Source: Fragum whitleyi
Lineage: Eukaryota; Mollusca; Bivalvia; Cardiida; Cardiidae
Length of the DNA: 64,000 nucleotides
NCBI GenBank assembly: GCA_948146395.1
Contig: OX411559.1
Coordinates: 32,146,708-32,210,707 of the forward strand
Direction: 5' to 3'
The notes under the pieces were generated by a model. That model worked only from the letters and a program-made list of their open reading frames with translations, was not told where the DNA came from and ran no database searches. Positions 54,742 to 64,000 of this stretch are shown one piece after another. The first letter of the stretch is position 1. The number at the start of each line of letters is the position of its first letter. The position numbers were made by a program, and so were the translations under genes.

Positions 54742-57700
54742 ATGGGGAATATTGCTTTAGTGATAGTTGGGTTAATTATAGGTCTACATGTTAACCAAGG
54801 TTAATATTTACTTTCTATATATTTGTAGAATAAATGGTTATACATTTTCCTCATTAGGAACCATTATAAATCGCTCACTCAGCGCTCCATTCAATCATTC
54901 CAAACACTCACTCGAACCGCTCAAAAACGCTCGAAAATCACTTAGATCAACAACTACATTCAAAATAAAAATAGCGAGAAAAATCCACACTTTAGCTGAC
55001 ATATTTGAAAACTGTAAGCGTCTTATTATTTCTTGAAGAAATAGAAAGCTATTCATAGAACTTATGAGCATATTTTTCTAAAAGAGTGGTAAAAGATATC
55101 GCTATTTTTTTGATCCTCAACAAAATTAGCTTCATTGGATTTTCTACCTCCAATTTCACTAAAATCTATGGTTTGCAATAAAAACTAAATTTGATACACG
55201 ATCAATAAAACAAGTTCGAGTGCCGTATTCTGTTGATCTTTAACTCTTATCTTGCCGAATCCGGAATATTTCTGCTGTAGCAGGAATTATATACTAAGAT
55301 AAGACTGCAATTATATTTGGCTGGTCTGAGCTGTGAGAAATTGAAAAGCCTCGTCATGATAAATTCTCCTAACCTCGACCAGGGCCCGAGGGTATAAAAC
55401 TATTCTCAGGCTCAACTGAGAATTTCCTCAAATTTTAAATGTAAATAAATGTATGAAAATAAAAGATAATGTTAATAAGTTGTTATTTATAACAACTTAT
55501 TAATACTATCTTATATGTTAATACATTAAAATGAGTATTAAACAGAATAATGGGGAAATTAGAGAAAAATTTTGATTTTAGAATGAGAAAGCATTTATAT
55601 CTTAAGACACTAAGACGTTTTTATCTCTACGTATATACATGTAGTTACATCTTGAAATCGGTAGGTATGAATTTAAATCTATTCGCAGGAGCATGTGTCC
55701 GATGTTTTGAATGCGACAACGTGCCCAATCCAATCAGTTGTGGAGATATAACGACTTGTGAGGATTCGCAGGTTTGATCTTACAGATATATGTAAATAAA
55801 TCAGTTTATTGATCACTAAATGAGAGTTCATTTTATTTTAGGGGATTTAATATTAAAATCAATACCCTTATTGAACTTATTGATGGGCAAAAAAAAAAAA
55901 ATGAAATATTCCAGCAAAATTAGTTCTCAAAATGTCAATCAAAAATGGTCAGACCAAGTTTTGCTCAAAACCCACATCGTGAGGATTGAACTCAAAATTA
56001 AACAAAGCAATGTGAGTTTTTCCTTTTTTTTCTTTCAGGTTTATTGCGAAACAATTAATGCCCAAATTCAAAATCTTTCCTTAACTACTAAGCGGCTTTA
56101 ACAGCTAAATGAATGGCCGTGACATACCGGATTTTGTTAAACTCGTCATCTAAAACGAAACACTCGAGAAAGTCTCGTTTTCACCTATTTCAGATGACGA
56201 ATTTAACACATTCGATATTCATAAAATACATAGAGGATGATCGTTTGTTTAAGTGTAAGATCGATTTATATTTCATTGAGTGAACAACAAAAGCTGTATT
56301 TTCACGAGTGGCAGAGTCCACGAAATGAAATATTAATCGATCTTACTCGAAAAACAAACGATTATTCTATTTCTTTAATGCAAAAATGAGACAAAATGTG
56401 AAATTTCTAGGACATATTTTGGTAAAGCGCGTCATTTTGCGCGTGATTGCTATGCAACGTTCATTGTGACGTCAATTATTTCGCCCCGCATAGATGACGT
56501 CAGATAGGATGAAATGCACAAAAGCAGTGTATAAGTTTTTGATAATTTCACTGCTTTTGTGGTGAGTTTATCAAGTGATAATCTACCGTTATTTCTCGAT
56601 AAACCACAGAAAAGCATTAAAGAAAAATTTATTATCATACACTGTGGTACCATAAAAACCCAAAAGTTGAAAATTCATCTTTTTCCTACCTTGGAAAGAT
56701 TAGGTAGAACTTTTGATTTGAAAATTGTTTGTAATCAAGTTCTGACCGAAATTAAAAGAAATTCTGGTCTATAGTATTACAATTTCTTATCGTTGTTTAT
56801 TGAAAATTTAACCTCGCTTCTGAGTTCCAAGGCTCCATAAATAATCCGCTCGTGGATTATTTATTGAGACTTAGAATTTAAAAGCGTAGTGAATTTTTTA
56901 ATTAATAACGATAAGAATAAGTTATTTTAATTCCATCATGACTAAATTATTACTAATTCATGGGAAATAAACGCGGAGATAACACGTCTTTAACAACTGT
57001 GGACTAGTTTCTTCAATGATATGCGCTGTTCCTTTTCTGCCAATGTAAGCGACGGTAAGCAATGATATTCAACTACTTCCTTTTTCATTTAACTCTTAAT
57101 TTCAAACTGAAAAACAAACGAAATTGCACACTTAATTATTCATAATTTCTTGATGTTAATATCAACAAAACTCATATGCATCTAGCACGCTATCTTCAAT
57201 CTTAGATTCCAAGTGGGCCAAGGATGTTTTTATTTTTCCCACCATGACATGTGGTAGCTAGGTGGGTAGTTAAGGCGTTGGATAATGCCTAAATGCAAAA
57301 TAGTCGAAACTCAAGTGCCTTAACAAGACGTGGTAGCTAGGTAGGTGCGTAGTTAAGTCGTTGGAGAATGTCTAAATGCAAAATAGTCGACACTTAAATG
57401 CCGTAATAAGACACAGTTTAACAATAAAATGAAATGTCGAAAAAATTTCAACGTATCTTTATAATAAAGAACATATGTGAGGGTTTTTCGTGTCGATCTC
57501 CCATCACTTTGTTCTCATGATTTCGTGTCGTGCAGCTAAAAGTTAGCTAACGTCGTTCAATCTCATCCTGGTTACTCGTCACGAGATGAACATAGATTAA
57601 GGTTAGATGCAAAAGTCTCATGAAATATTCCTCTTTAGTCGTATTAATGTACAATTTATAATCTATCAATGTTAACTTATGTAAACAATGATTGCTTTTG

Positions 57701-58767
57701 TACACGTCATGAGTCAACAGAATTTCAATCCACGTAAGGAATCACGTAATCGATAAAATATATTTGTCCCAGTAAAGGCAGTTTGCTCGGATTTTCCCAC
57801 TTTTATTTTTTCTTTTTTGTTGTTTTTTTTTTTTTTTTTGGGATAGATATAGTTGCATTGCCCACACAATTTGATTATTGTAATCGATATTAACACGGGG
57901 GGTGATGTCCATAATCGGAGCCACCGGCTCCGCTTTCAAAATCATGTGTGGAACTTCCGCTCCACGTGTGGCTCCGATTATGTAGTTGTAAACATTTCAT
58001 ATTTTGAATGAAAAATGGGGTAGGGAGTCGGGATTTCCTCATTTATGTCATATTTCATTCATTAATCATAAAAAAGTCGAATGCTATTCGACCAGTTATA
58101 CATTTGGCAACGCAACGTAAACGTACTCAAAAAATGTAAGAACGCTCGTTGGTTTTTGTTAAAAATGATTTCTTCTGGGAGCAGTCTTGATTCAGGAATG
58201 TGGAAACACGTGGTTTTTACCTCCAAAATGCAAATTCTGAACAGAATTAATAACGCAGACCATTGTTTTCAGTGTACACGAGTTTAACAAAACAACCACA
58301 ATAATCTTACCAAATGCACTTTTCTGCAATATGATATATATCAAAGAAAATTGCTTGGTTCCGATTATGTGGATTGGCTCCGATTATGTTCCCTGGCTCT
58401 GAAGTTGTGGAGTGTCTTCTTCTTCTTGCATATGCCCCCACAGCCTTAGATATGAAGTATCTGTTAGTTCCATGGGGCGCTGTTTTTTGCGTCATTCCAT
58501 GGCGCACGTTGTCTATTTTACGTCTCACCTTTCTCGTTCATTTTTATTACCTCCAAAATGCAATATTCTGAACAGTATGTCTGATGTAGACCCTTGTTTT
58601 CAGTGTGTACGAATTCAAGAAAATAACCACAATATATTAGAAAATTGTTCTTTACTGAAATTTTAGATAGTTGAAAGAAAATTATTTGTCTCTAATTATG
58701 TACCAATGCTCCAAAGTCTTGGGGTGCCTAGCCTTTAGGGACCGAAACTCATAATTACTTGCCAAAC

Positions 58768-58801
<34 letters not shown>

Positions 58802-61800
58802 TTATTTATTTATTCATTTATTTATTTATGTATTTATTTATTTATTTAGTTAGTTAGTTGGTTAGTTAGTTATTTAGTTAGTTAGTTAGTGAGAAAAGGA
58901 ATGACACCGTAGTCATACGCATTGAATAGTTGTAAGCGCGTGAAGGCGACTATCCCTAGGAGCAAATCCCAACATGGCTATGCATTCGATGTTCATGTTG
59001 CCTCGATCTCACTCAAGAATAGGCATTGGCCTCACTTTAAGGAGGTGTTCACGAATTAAATCCACAATGGCATGAGATGAGTAGACCATAACATTGACTA
59101 ACTTACAGGGATTCACCCTATGGTTATTGCTTTTGAAGGAGTCGACAAACGGCCCAGATACCCCATCTTTGTGTTTCACTGTCACCATGAGTCCACGATA
59201 ACCTTTAAAAAAAAACTGTTTCCGGCCATAACACAAATTGTAGTACAATCCGTCCTCCCCATCCAGTCAGCAACGAAGTTCGGCATCGGTAGTTGTTATC
59301 ATCCGCGTTTTAACCTGGCAATGGTCGAGTTATGACCCCTCAGTGTCTTTGATTTTAATCGCGTAAATGAATCAGTTTAACATGTCTATGTGCAATGACG
59401 TTCCGAAATTCATTTTTTCGCTACCACCAAACTCGAAAACTTGGCTTTATCTGATAAATGTTTTCACGGTTTGTCGTTTCCACCTTTATAAGCTGTATTA
59501 CTCGACAAACTTGAGTTTCGTACGATGCATTCGATCTCCTGCATGAGAAAACATTGTTTATCACGAAAACCTTCTTTAAGTTATACCGATGCCTTCTCTT
59601 TCACCGACCAGACTTATCTCAAACTCAAGCATATTAGAAACGAGCTTGCAATGAAGCAGACAAACATTCTAGCAAAGTTTCAGGACATAAGGGCAATTTA
59701 TGTGGCCTCTAAAGAGAACAGAAGGTTTTTCTAAAAAACCCCTTATCATCAATTTTGACCTCACTTGACCCAGTTTACAACATGACCAAGATTTGATGAA
59801 GACCAACATTTTGACCAAGTTTCGTGATATTGGGGCCGAAAATGTGACCTCTTAAGTGAACAGAGGGTTTTCTAAGATATGATCCCTTGACCTCGATTTT
59901 GACCCCACTTGACCCAATTTCGAACTTATGTCCGAGATTGGATGGAGACAAACATTTTGATGACGTTTAAAGACATTTTTGGCCAAACATGTGGCCTCTG
60001 AAGTGCACACAAGACTTTTGCTAAAATTTGACCCTTATTTACAAGACCCCATTTTTGACCCCACTTGACCAAATCTCGAACTGGCCCAAGATTTGATGGA
60101 GACAGACATCCTGACCAAGTTTAAGACATTTGGACCAAAAAGGTGGCCGCTAGAGTGCACACGAATTGAGGACGGACGACGGACGAAAAACGCCGGACAC
60201 AGCTTGATCACAATAGCTCACCATGAGGGGAGTTTTAACAATCATTGAGTGCTTTTTTAGTAAGATATATTAATCGTATTTCTTGAAATATGTATCAAAT
60301 GAACGCGAATTTAGCAACATCTTTTTCTGATACCACTCACAAAATTTATCTGATAAAATTTCATGTAATTATCGACGTTTAAAGAGTGTTAGTAGTGACG
60401 TTGTTAAAATTGGAACGCTTAGCGTGCGAAGTATAATAAGCAAGAAAAAACATTTACAGGCTCCAAAGAAATCTTTATATCTCTTCACATTTAATCCTGG
60501 GTTATAGTCCGACAATTCTCTTGCACGTACATGTACTAAGTGATATTAATGAAGCTGACTGCCTAGTAACCGGAACATTGTAATAAAAGTTAAAATGTAG
60601 AAGTGAAACGTAAGAAACGTAACTTTCATCGCGGAATGGTGATAAAAAAGCGCCACATGAAACTAGTAGAAATTCATATTGAAGATGTTATATGGAAGAA
60701 GAAGAAGACACTCCACAACTTCAGAGCCAGGGAACATAATCGGAGCCAATCCACATAATCGGAACCAAGCAATTTTCTTTGATATATATCATATTGCAGA
60801 AAAGTGCATTTGGTAAGATTATTGTGGTTGTTTTGTTAAACTCGTGTACACTGAAAACAATGGTCTGCGTTATTAATTCTGTTCAGAATTTGCATTTTGG
60901 AGGTAAAAACCACGTGTTTCCACATTCCTGAATCAAGACTGCTCCCAGAAGAAATCATTTTTAACAAAAACCAACGAGCGTTCGTACATTTTTTGAGTAC
61001 GTTTACGTTGCCAAATGTATAACTGGTCGAATAGCATTCGACTTTTTTATGATTAATGAATGAAATATGACATAAATGAGGAAATCCCGACTCCCTACCC
61101 CATTTTTCATTCAAAATATGAAATGTTTACAACTACATAATCGGAGCCACACGTGGAGCGGAAGTTCCACACATGATTTTGAAAGCGGAGCCGGTGGCTC
61201 CGATTATGGACATCACCCCCCGTGATTAAGATTAGTACTACGACAGAATGGAACAGTTACTCGGAACGTTTCTCAATGAATAACACTCATTTAACTAAGT
61301 TGCTTTTACATTCTGTTTATAGACGTAACTTCACGTGCCATTATAGAATTAAAGAAAAACAATTTTTTACCATTGTTTATTGAACATTTAACCACGCTTC
61401 TGAGTTCAAAGGCTCAATAAATAATCCACAGGAGCTTTAGCTCGAGTGAATTATTCATTTAGCCTTAGAACTCAGAAGCGTGGTTAAATTTTCAACAAAT
61501 AACGGTAGGAATTTTTATTATTATAATTCTTTCATGTCCAATATTTTATTTTTCCATCGAAAATAAACGCGGAGATACCACATCCAAAACAACTGCGGAT
61601 TATTTTCATTTTTCAATTCACGCTGTTCCCTTATCGCCAAAGTAAGCGACGGTAAGCAATAACATTCTACTGTTTCTTCTAGATATTTGGCTTAAGATTT
61701 ACAAATGAAAAATGAGCAAAATTTCACACTTAATTATTCTTAATTCGTTTTCGTCAATTTGGACATGTAAATTTACATATCTATCACGCTATCTTCAATC

Positions 61801-63673
61801 AAAGATTCCAAGTGGGCCAGGGAATCATTTGTTTTCCCAATCAAGTGAACTTTAGTGGGTGGGTAGGTAAGACTAAGCCAAAGGGGTAGGATAAAGGCTA
61901 AATGCTTTCGGCTAAGGACCTCAAATGCCGAAATAAGAAATAGTATTTAACAATCAAATAAACTATCAACCGTAGTTAACAATACCTTAAGAGTTAAAAA
62001 CAAATTCGACGGATTTCTTGTCGATCGCCCATCTCCACTTTTTTTCACGATTTCGTTGTAGTGAAGTTAAAAGCAAACATAAAGTCAATGTCATCCTGGT
62101 TATGTATCAAAAGGTGAACATAGATTACTGATAGATTCAAAGTTTCTGTCTCTAAAAATACTCTTTAGTTGAATAAATCCCATTGTTTAATCCATCAATC
62201 CATTCGGATAAAGTAAACTTGTGTAAACAATACTCGTCATAATTTTAAACTACGTCACGATCTACGTCATCGATAAAATATAATTCGCCCAAATTAATTT
62301 GGGAGTGTTGTAAAGTGTAATACTTAAACACTAATTTGATATCCTTTTAAAATTTTCGTTACATAGACAAAATTGAGAAGGTGGGGTTTTTTTCTTGGAT
62401 CAGGTGTCTTGTCAACATTCTTTACCTAATATCAATAAAGATTTGTACCGGGATGGAATGGAACAGCCACTCGGAACTTATTTCGACGATTGGTGCTCAT
62501 TTAACCACGATGCCACTGCATGCTTTGTATAGACATAAAATCACGTGCCATGATAGAATTCTTGATAAATATCGTCACGATCAATGTAATTCAAATTTTA
62601 CAACGTCCACTGTAACTCTACGGGAAAAATGAGTCAAGTTGTAATTTTTACTTCTGAAACAATAGTATGTCACATAGAGAGCACGAAAAACACGCTTGAA
62701 CAATTTTCACGAAGTCTTTGAAACCCTGGGCGTTGCCAAAAATTGGAAAATTGAACGGTATAACTATACTACATATCGAAATTCCAGTGGGCAAGGTAAT
62801 AAAAACAAATCACTTTCATTTGAAAGGTCCTCCACAAAAGTTGTTAAGTGATTGAAAATCAAAGTATTCGCTATGGTCCCTTTACAAGTAATAAAACTTG
62901 TTCTTTTTTAAGTCAATATGACGTCAATATTGTTGACAAAATGAGCTTAAATTTTGCAATAGCCTATACCGAATGGATTTTTTTGCCAAGGTGTTTAGGC
63001 TTTCGATGTTTTGAACAAAAAGTACAGAATTATTATCAATATTTCGTTTAGAATTAATGGAATTTCGGAGAGTAAACTTTTTATCACTATAGGAAAGGCT
63101 TAAAGAATTGTGTTGAATTCTGATCTAAGATAGTATTAGATAAAAATATTGCTTGAATCTACTGAATTGCCATTTTTTCAAAGAAAGAAGGCTGGTTTCT
63201 ATTCTCAGAAGTAGGGGTAGTCAACTTCAAACGGTTACTGTTCTGAAACGTTTAACTTATTTGAAATGAAATTGTATGTATACGTATTGACTCAACTTTT
63301 AATCCTTACATTAAAAACAACTCCACTTGGGGAGACTGAGAACATTCACTAAAACTTTTCCGTTTCTAAAGGCCCTCAATTTATTCATGATATGTTTGGA
63401 ACTTTCAGGAAGTTTTCGATTCAAGTATCCAACGAATCGCGTAGCACCCTTTGTAAAAGACAATAACATCATCAACAACAACAAAAACAACAACAAATCA
63501 TCACACCCGTTTTGTGCTCGAAACACATTTATTCGTTCTTGCAATTATCTCTTTCGTCTTTCTATTATTCACATCCCGTTTTAGCTCTTTTTTTCTTTCA
63601 GTCCTGTTTCATAGAGCAGGTTATCACAACCAGTGGAAATGTCATCTACAATTCGGGGTGTGAATCTAAGTCC
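54742..63673 (+). CDS. Secreted Ly-6/uPAR-type three-finger protein (partial)
   Basis: Three exons fit. 54742-54799 codes MGNIALVIVGLIIGLHVNQ, a clear signal peptide, and ends in phase 1 at donor gttaat. 55689-55771 codes ACVRCFECDNVPNPISCGD and on to DSQ, phase 1 in and phase 0 out. 63602-63673 codes SCFIEQVITTSG...YNSGCESKS, with acceptor TTTCTTTCAG and consensus donor gtaagt. CxxC, the middle cysteines and the late GC are the Ly-6/uPAR spacing. The final C...CN loop and any GPI signal should lie in a further exon beyond 64000. Ly-6 proteins are extracellular, often GPI-anchored; the specific role is unknown. Weak point: donors gttaat and gtttga are non-optimal. Confidence 0.65.
54861..55165. 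mobile_element. M1 MITE fragment (Ly-6 intron 1)
   Basis: CACTCAGCGCTCCATTCAATC, CAAAAACGCTCG, then GCGTCTTATTATTTCTTGAA and the central palindrome; both ends missing. Confidence 0.7.
55472..55503. repeat. Perfect 32-bp palindrome
   Basis: TTAATAAGTTGTTAT followed by its exact complement around a TT centre, in Ly-6 intron 1. No T tract follows, so a terminator role is not indicated. Confidence 0.85.
56228..56640. repeat. Dispersed fold-back repeat (copy 2, inverted)
   Basis: Matches 14691-15110 in opposite orientation, including TTGTGACGTCAATTATTTCGC, GATGACGTCAGATAG and the AACAACAAAAGCT stem. It lacks one arm of the perfect hairpin seen in copy 1. Lies in Ly-6 intron 2. Confidence 0.8.
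56790..57780. repeat. Tandem duplication unit, copy 1 (first part)
   Basis: Diverged match to 61371-62290. Shared landmarks in order: TTAACC(T/A)CGCTTCTGAGTTC, AAATAAACGCGGAGATA, TAAGCGACGGTAAGCAAT, CTATCTTCAATC, CAAGTGGGCCA, ATCGATAAAATATA. Contains a local duplication of about 80 bp starting GGTAGCTAGGT at 57252 and 57331. Confidence 0.8.
58440..58670 (+). pseudogene. LINE ORF2 C-terminal-like fragment
   Basis: Reads ILNSMSDVDPCFQCVRIQ followed by ENNHNILENCSLLKF: CX2C...H...C as in LINE ORF2 tails. Both arms of the inverted repeat carry a related fragment (ILNRINNADHCFQCTRV; 58081-58287 plus, 60836-61114 minus). Confidence 0.6.
58762..58890. repeat. (TTTA)n/(GTTA)n microsatellite
   Basis: About 25 TTTA-type repeats turning into TTAG repeats. 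Confidence 0.95.
59620..60240 (+). repeat. Pearl/HINE-like array D
   Basis: About four units of roughly 125-130 bp, each with GACCCCACTTGACC(C/A)A, AGATTTGATG(G/A)AGAC and TGTGGCCTCT. They close with GGACGGACGACGGACG (about 60170-60185), then CACAATAGCTCACCATGAG. Same layout as arrays A-C but a different unit sequence. Confidence 0.75.
61230..61370. repeat. Tandem duplication unit, copy 1 (second part)
   Basis: GAATGGAACAG(T/C)(T/C)ACTCGGAAC to TCACGTGCCATTATAGAATT. The same order is found at 62445-62557. Together with 56790-57893 it makes the first unit, cut by the long-TIR element. Confidence 0.75.
61371..62570. repeat. Tandem duplication unit, copy 2 (empty site)
   Basis: The uninterrupted paralogue of 56790-61370. 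At about 62425-62450 it reads AATATCAATAAAGATTTGTAC, where the first copy has AATCGATATTAA, then the element, then GATTAGTAC. Confidence 0.75.
62571..63601. other. Intronic DNA, no supported feature
   Basis: End of the large Ly-6 intron; only short open frames, plus AACAAC repeats near 63475-63500 and the pyrimidine tract before exon 3. Confidence 0.5.
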
Positions 63674-63734
63674 GTAAGTACATGTACCATGACGTCATTA
63701 ACGTCTTGAAAACAGCTGCCTTTCACGACTAATT

Positions 63735-63786
63735 TTGAATAGTTTTGATCGATATGAGTGGCAATTTTACAATGTGATTAACTGTA
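63735..63786. mobile_element. M1 MITE end fragment
   Basis: ATAGTTTTGATCGATATGAG...TTTTACAATGTGATTAACTG followed by TA: only the right terminal 50 bp. Confidence 0.65.
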
Positions 63787-64000
63787 GAAAGGTTTGGATT
63801 GAGTGAGAGCCAACTACACGGTATTCCTTCCTCGGAGCCAAGCTGTAAAGTATTACGTACGTTACTCTCTATATCATTTACCCCTGGGACAATACGCTGG
63901 AAAAACGTCGTTTCTATAGACATTAGATATTTTTTTTTTATTTTTTTTATTTTTTGATTAGCCAAACATGCTGTAAACAATTCTGCTTTCTGTAAAATGA

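Larger units (their letters stand above)
57894..61224. mobile_element. 3.3-kb element with ~530-bp terminal inverted repeats
   Basis: Arms 57894-about 58430 and about 60691-61224 are inverted copies differing at about one base by eye (A/C near 58140 versus 60986). Outer ends CACGGGGGGTGATGTCC; flanked by the 5-bp direct repeat ATTAA (57889-57893, 61225-61229). The paralogous unit at 62430-62455 carries the uninterrupted site. The spacer holds a LINE-like fragment, a TTTA microsatellite and a pearl/HINE-like array, but no transposase. Arms contain CCATAATCGGAGCC-type motifs repeated near both ends. Confidence 0.85.

Noticed and set aside
55820..56101. 93-aa open frame
   Set aside because: Lysine/asparagine-rich with poly-A; only the last part after an AG could be an exon, listed as a finding instead.
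62381..62632. 83-aa frame with EWNSHSELISTIGAHL
   Set aside because: Part of the tandem duplication; the paralogue at 61235-61345 does not keep the frame open, so coding is unlikely.
63311..63584. Overlapping frames on both strands near 63.3-63.6 kb
   Set aside because: Asn/Lys-type low complexity from an AACAAC repeat; intronic.
1..64000. CRISPR array or bacterial origin suggested by spaced repeats
   Set aside because: Repeat units (125-180 bp) are far too long, spacers are absent, and introns and SINEs show a eukaryotic genome.

Overview
This 64-kb window is AT-rich, intron-bearing eukaryotic DNA dominated by transposable elements. It is most likely from a marine invertebrate and probably a bivalve mollusc. 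That placement is inferred from tRNA-headed SINEs ending in (AATC)n, from pearl/HINE-like arrays of about 150-bp repeats joined to (ACGG)n microsatellites, and from several MITE families. No bacterial operon, CRISPR array, rRNA gene or functional tRNA gene was seen.

Layout. 1-17.8 kb has no convincing host gene. It holds four arrays of about 150-bp repeats, an L1-like LINE remnant split by a MITE, a full-length SINE with target-site duplication (TSD), a fold-back repeat and many copies of a TA-flanked MITE. 17.85-36.8 kb is one nested block. A LINE is interrupted inside its endonuclease region by a head-to-tail array (18058-33838) of a Mutator-like DNA element. The second unit of that array is itself interrupted by a 7.8-kb Bel/Pao LTR retrotransposon (24652-32459, minus strand) with a 5-bp TSD exactly at the transposase start codon. 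The LINE resumes in frame at about 33839 and ends near 36795. 36.8-43 kb holds microsatellites, a second SINE with a TSD, TIR elements and a head-to-head SINE pair.

Two host genes are readable on the plus strand in the last third. A FAM69/DIPK1-like divergent protein kinase is encoded by exons 43071-43220, 50040-50909 and 53579-53791 (about 410 aa). A small secreted Ly-6/uPAR (three-finger) protein is encoded by exons 54742-54799, 55689-55771 and 63602-63673 and probably continues past the window. Both have long introns packed with MITEs and other repeats. The large Ly-6 intron contains a diverged 1.2-kb tandem duplication; one unit carries a 3.3-kb element with about 530-bp near-perfect terminal inverted repeats, and the other unit preserves the empty site.

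The most unusual features are: (1) the Mutator-like element, whose unit carries about 472-bp terminal DIRECT repeats and lies in a tandem array; (2) the Bel/Pao element with an extra C2H2 zinc-finger ORF after pol, whose 3' LTR abuts the transposase ATG; (3) the long-TIR element with its paralogous empty site. All comparisons were made by eye; no alignments or searches were run.
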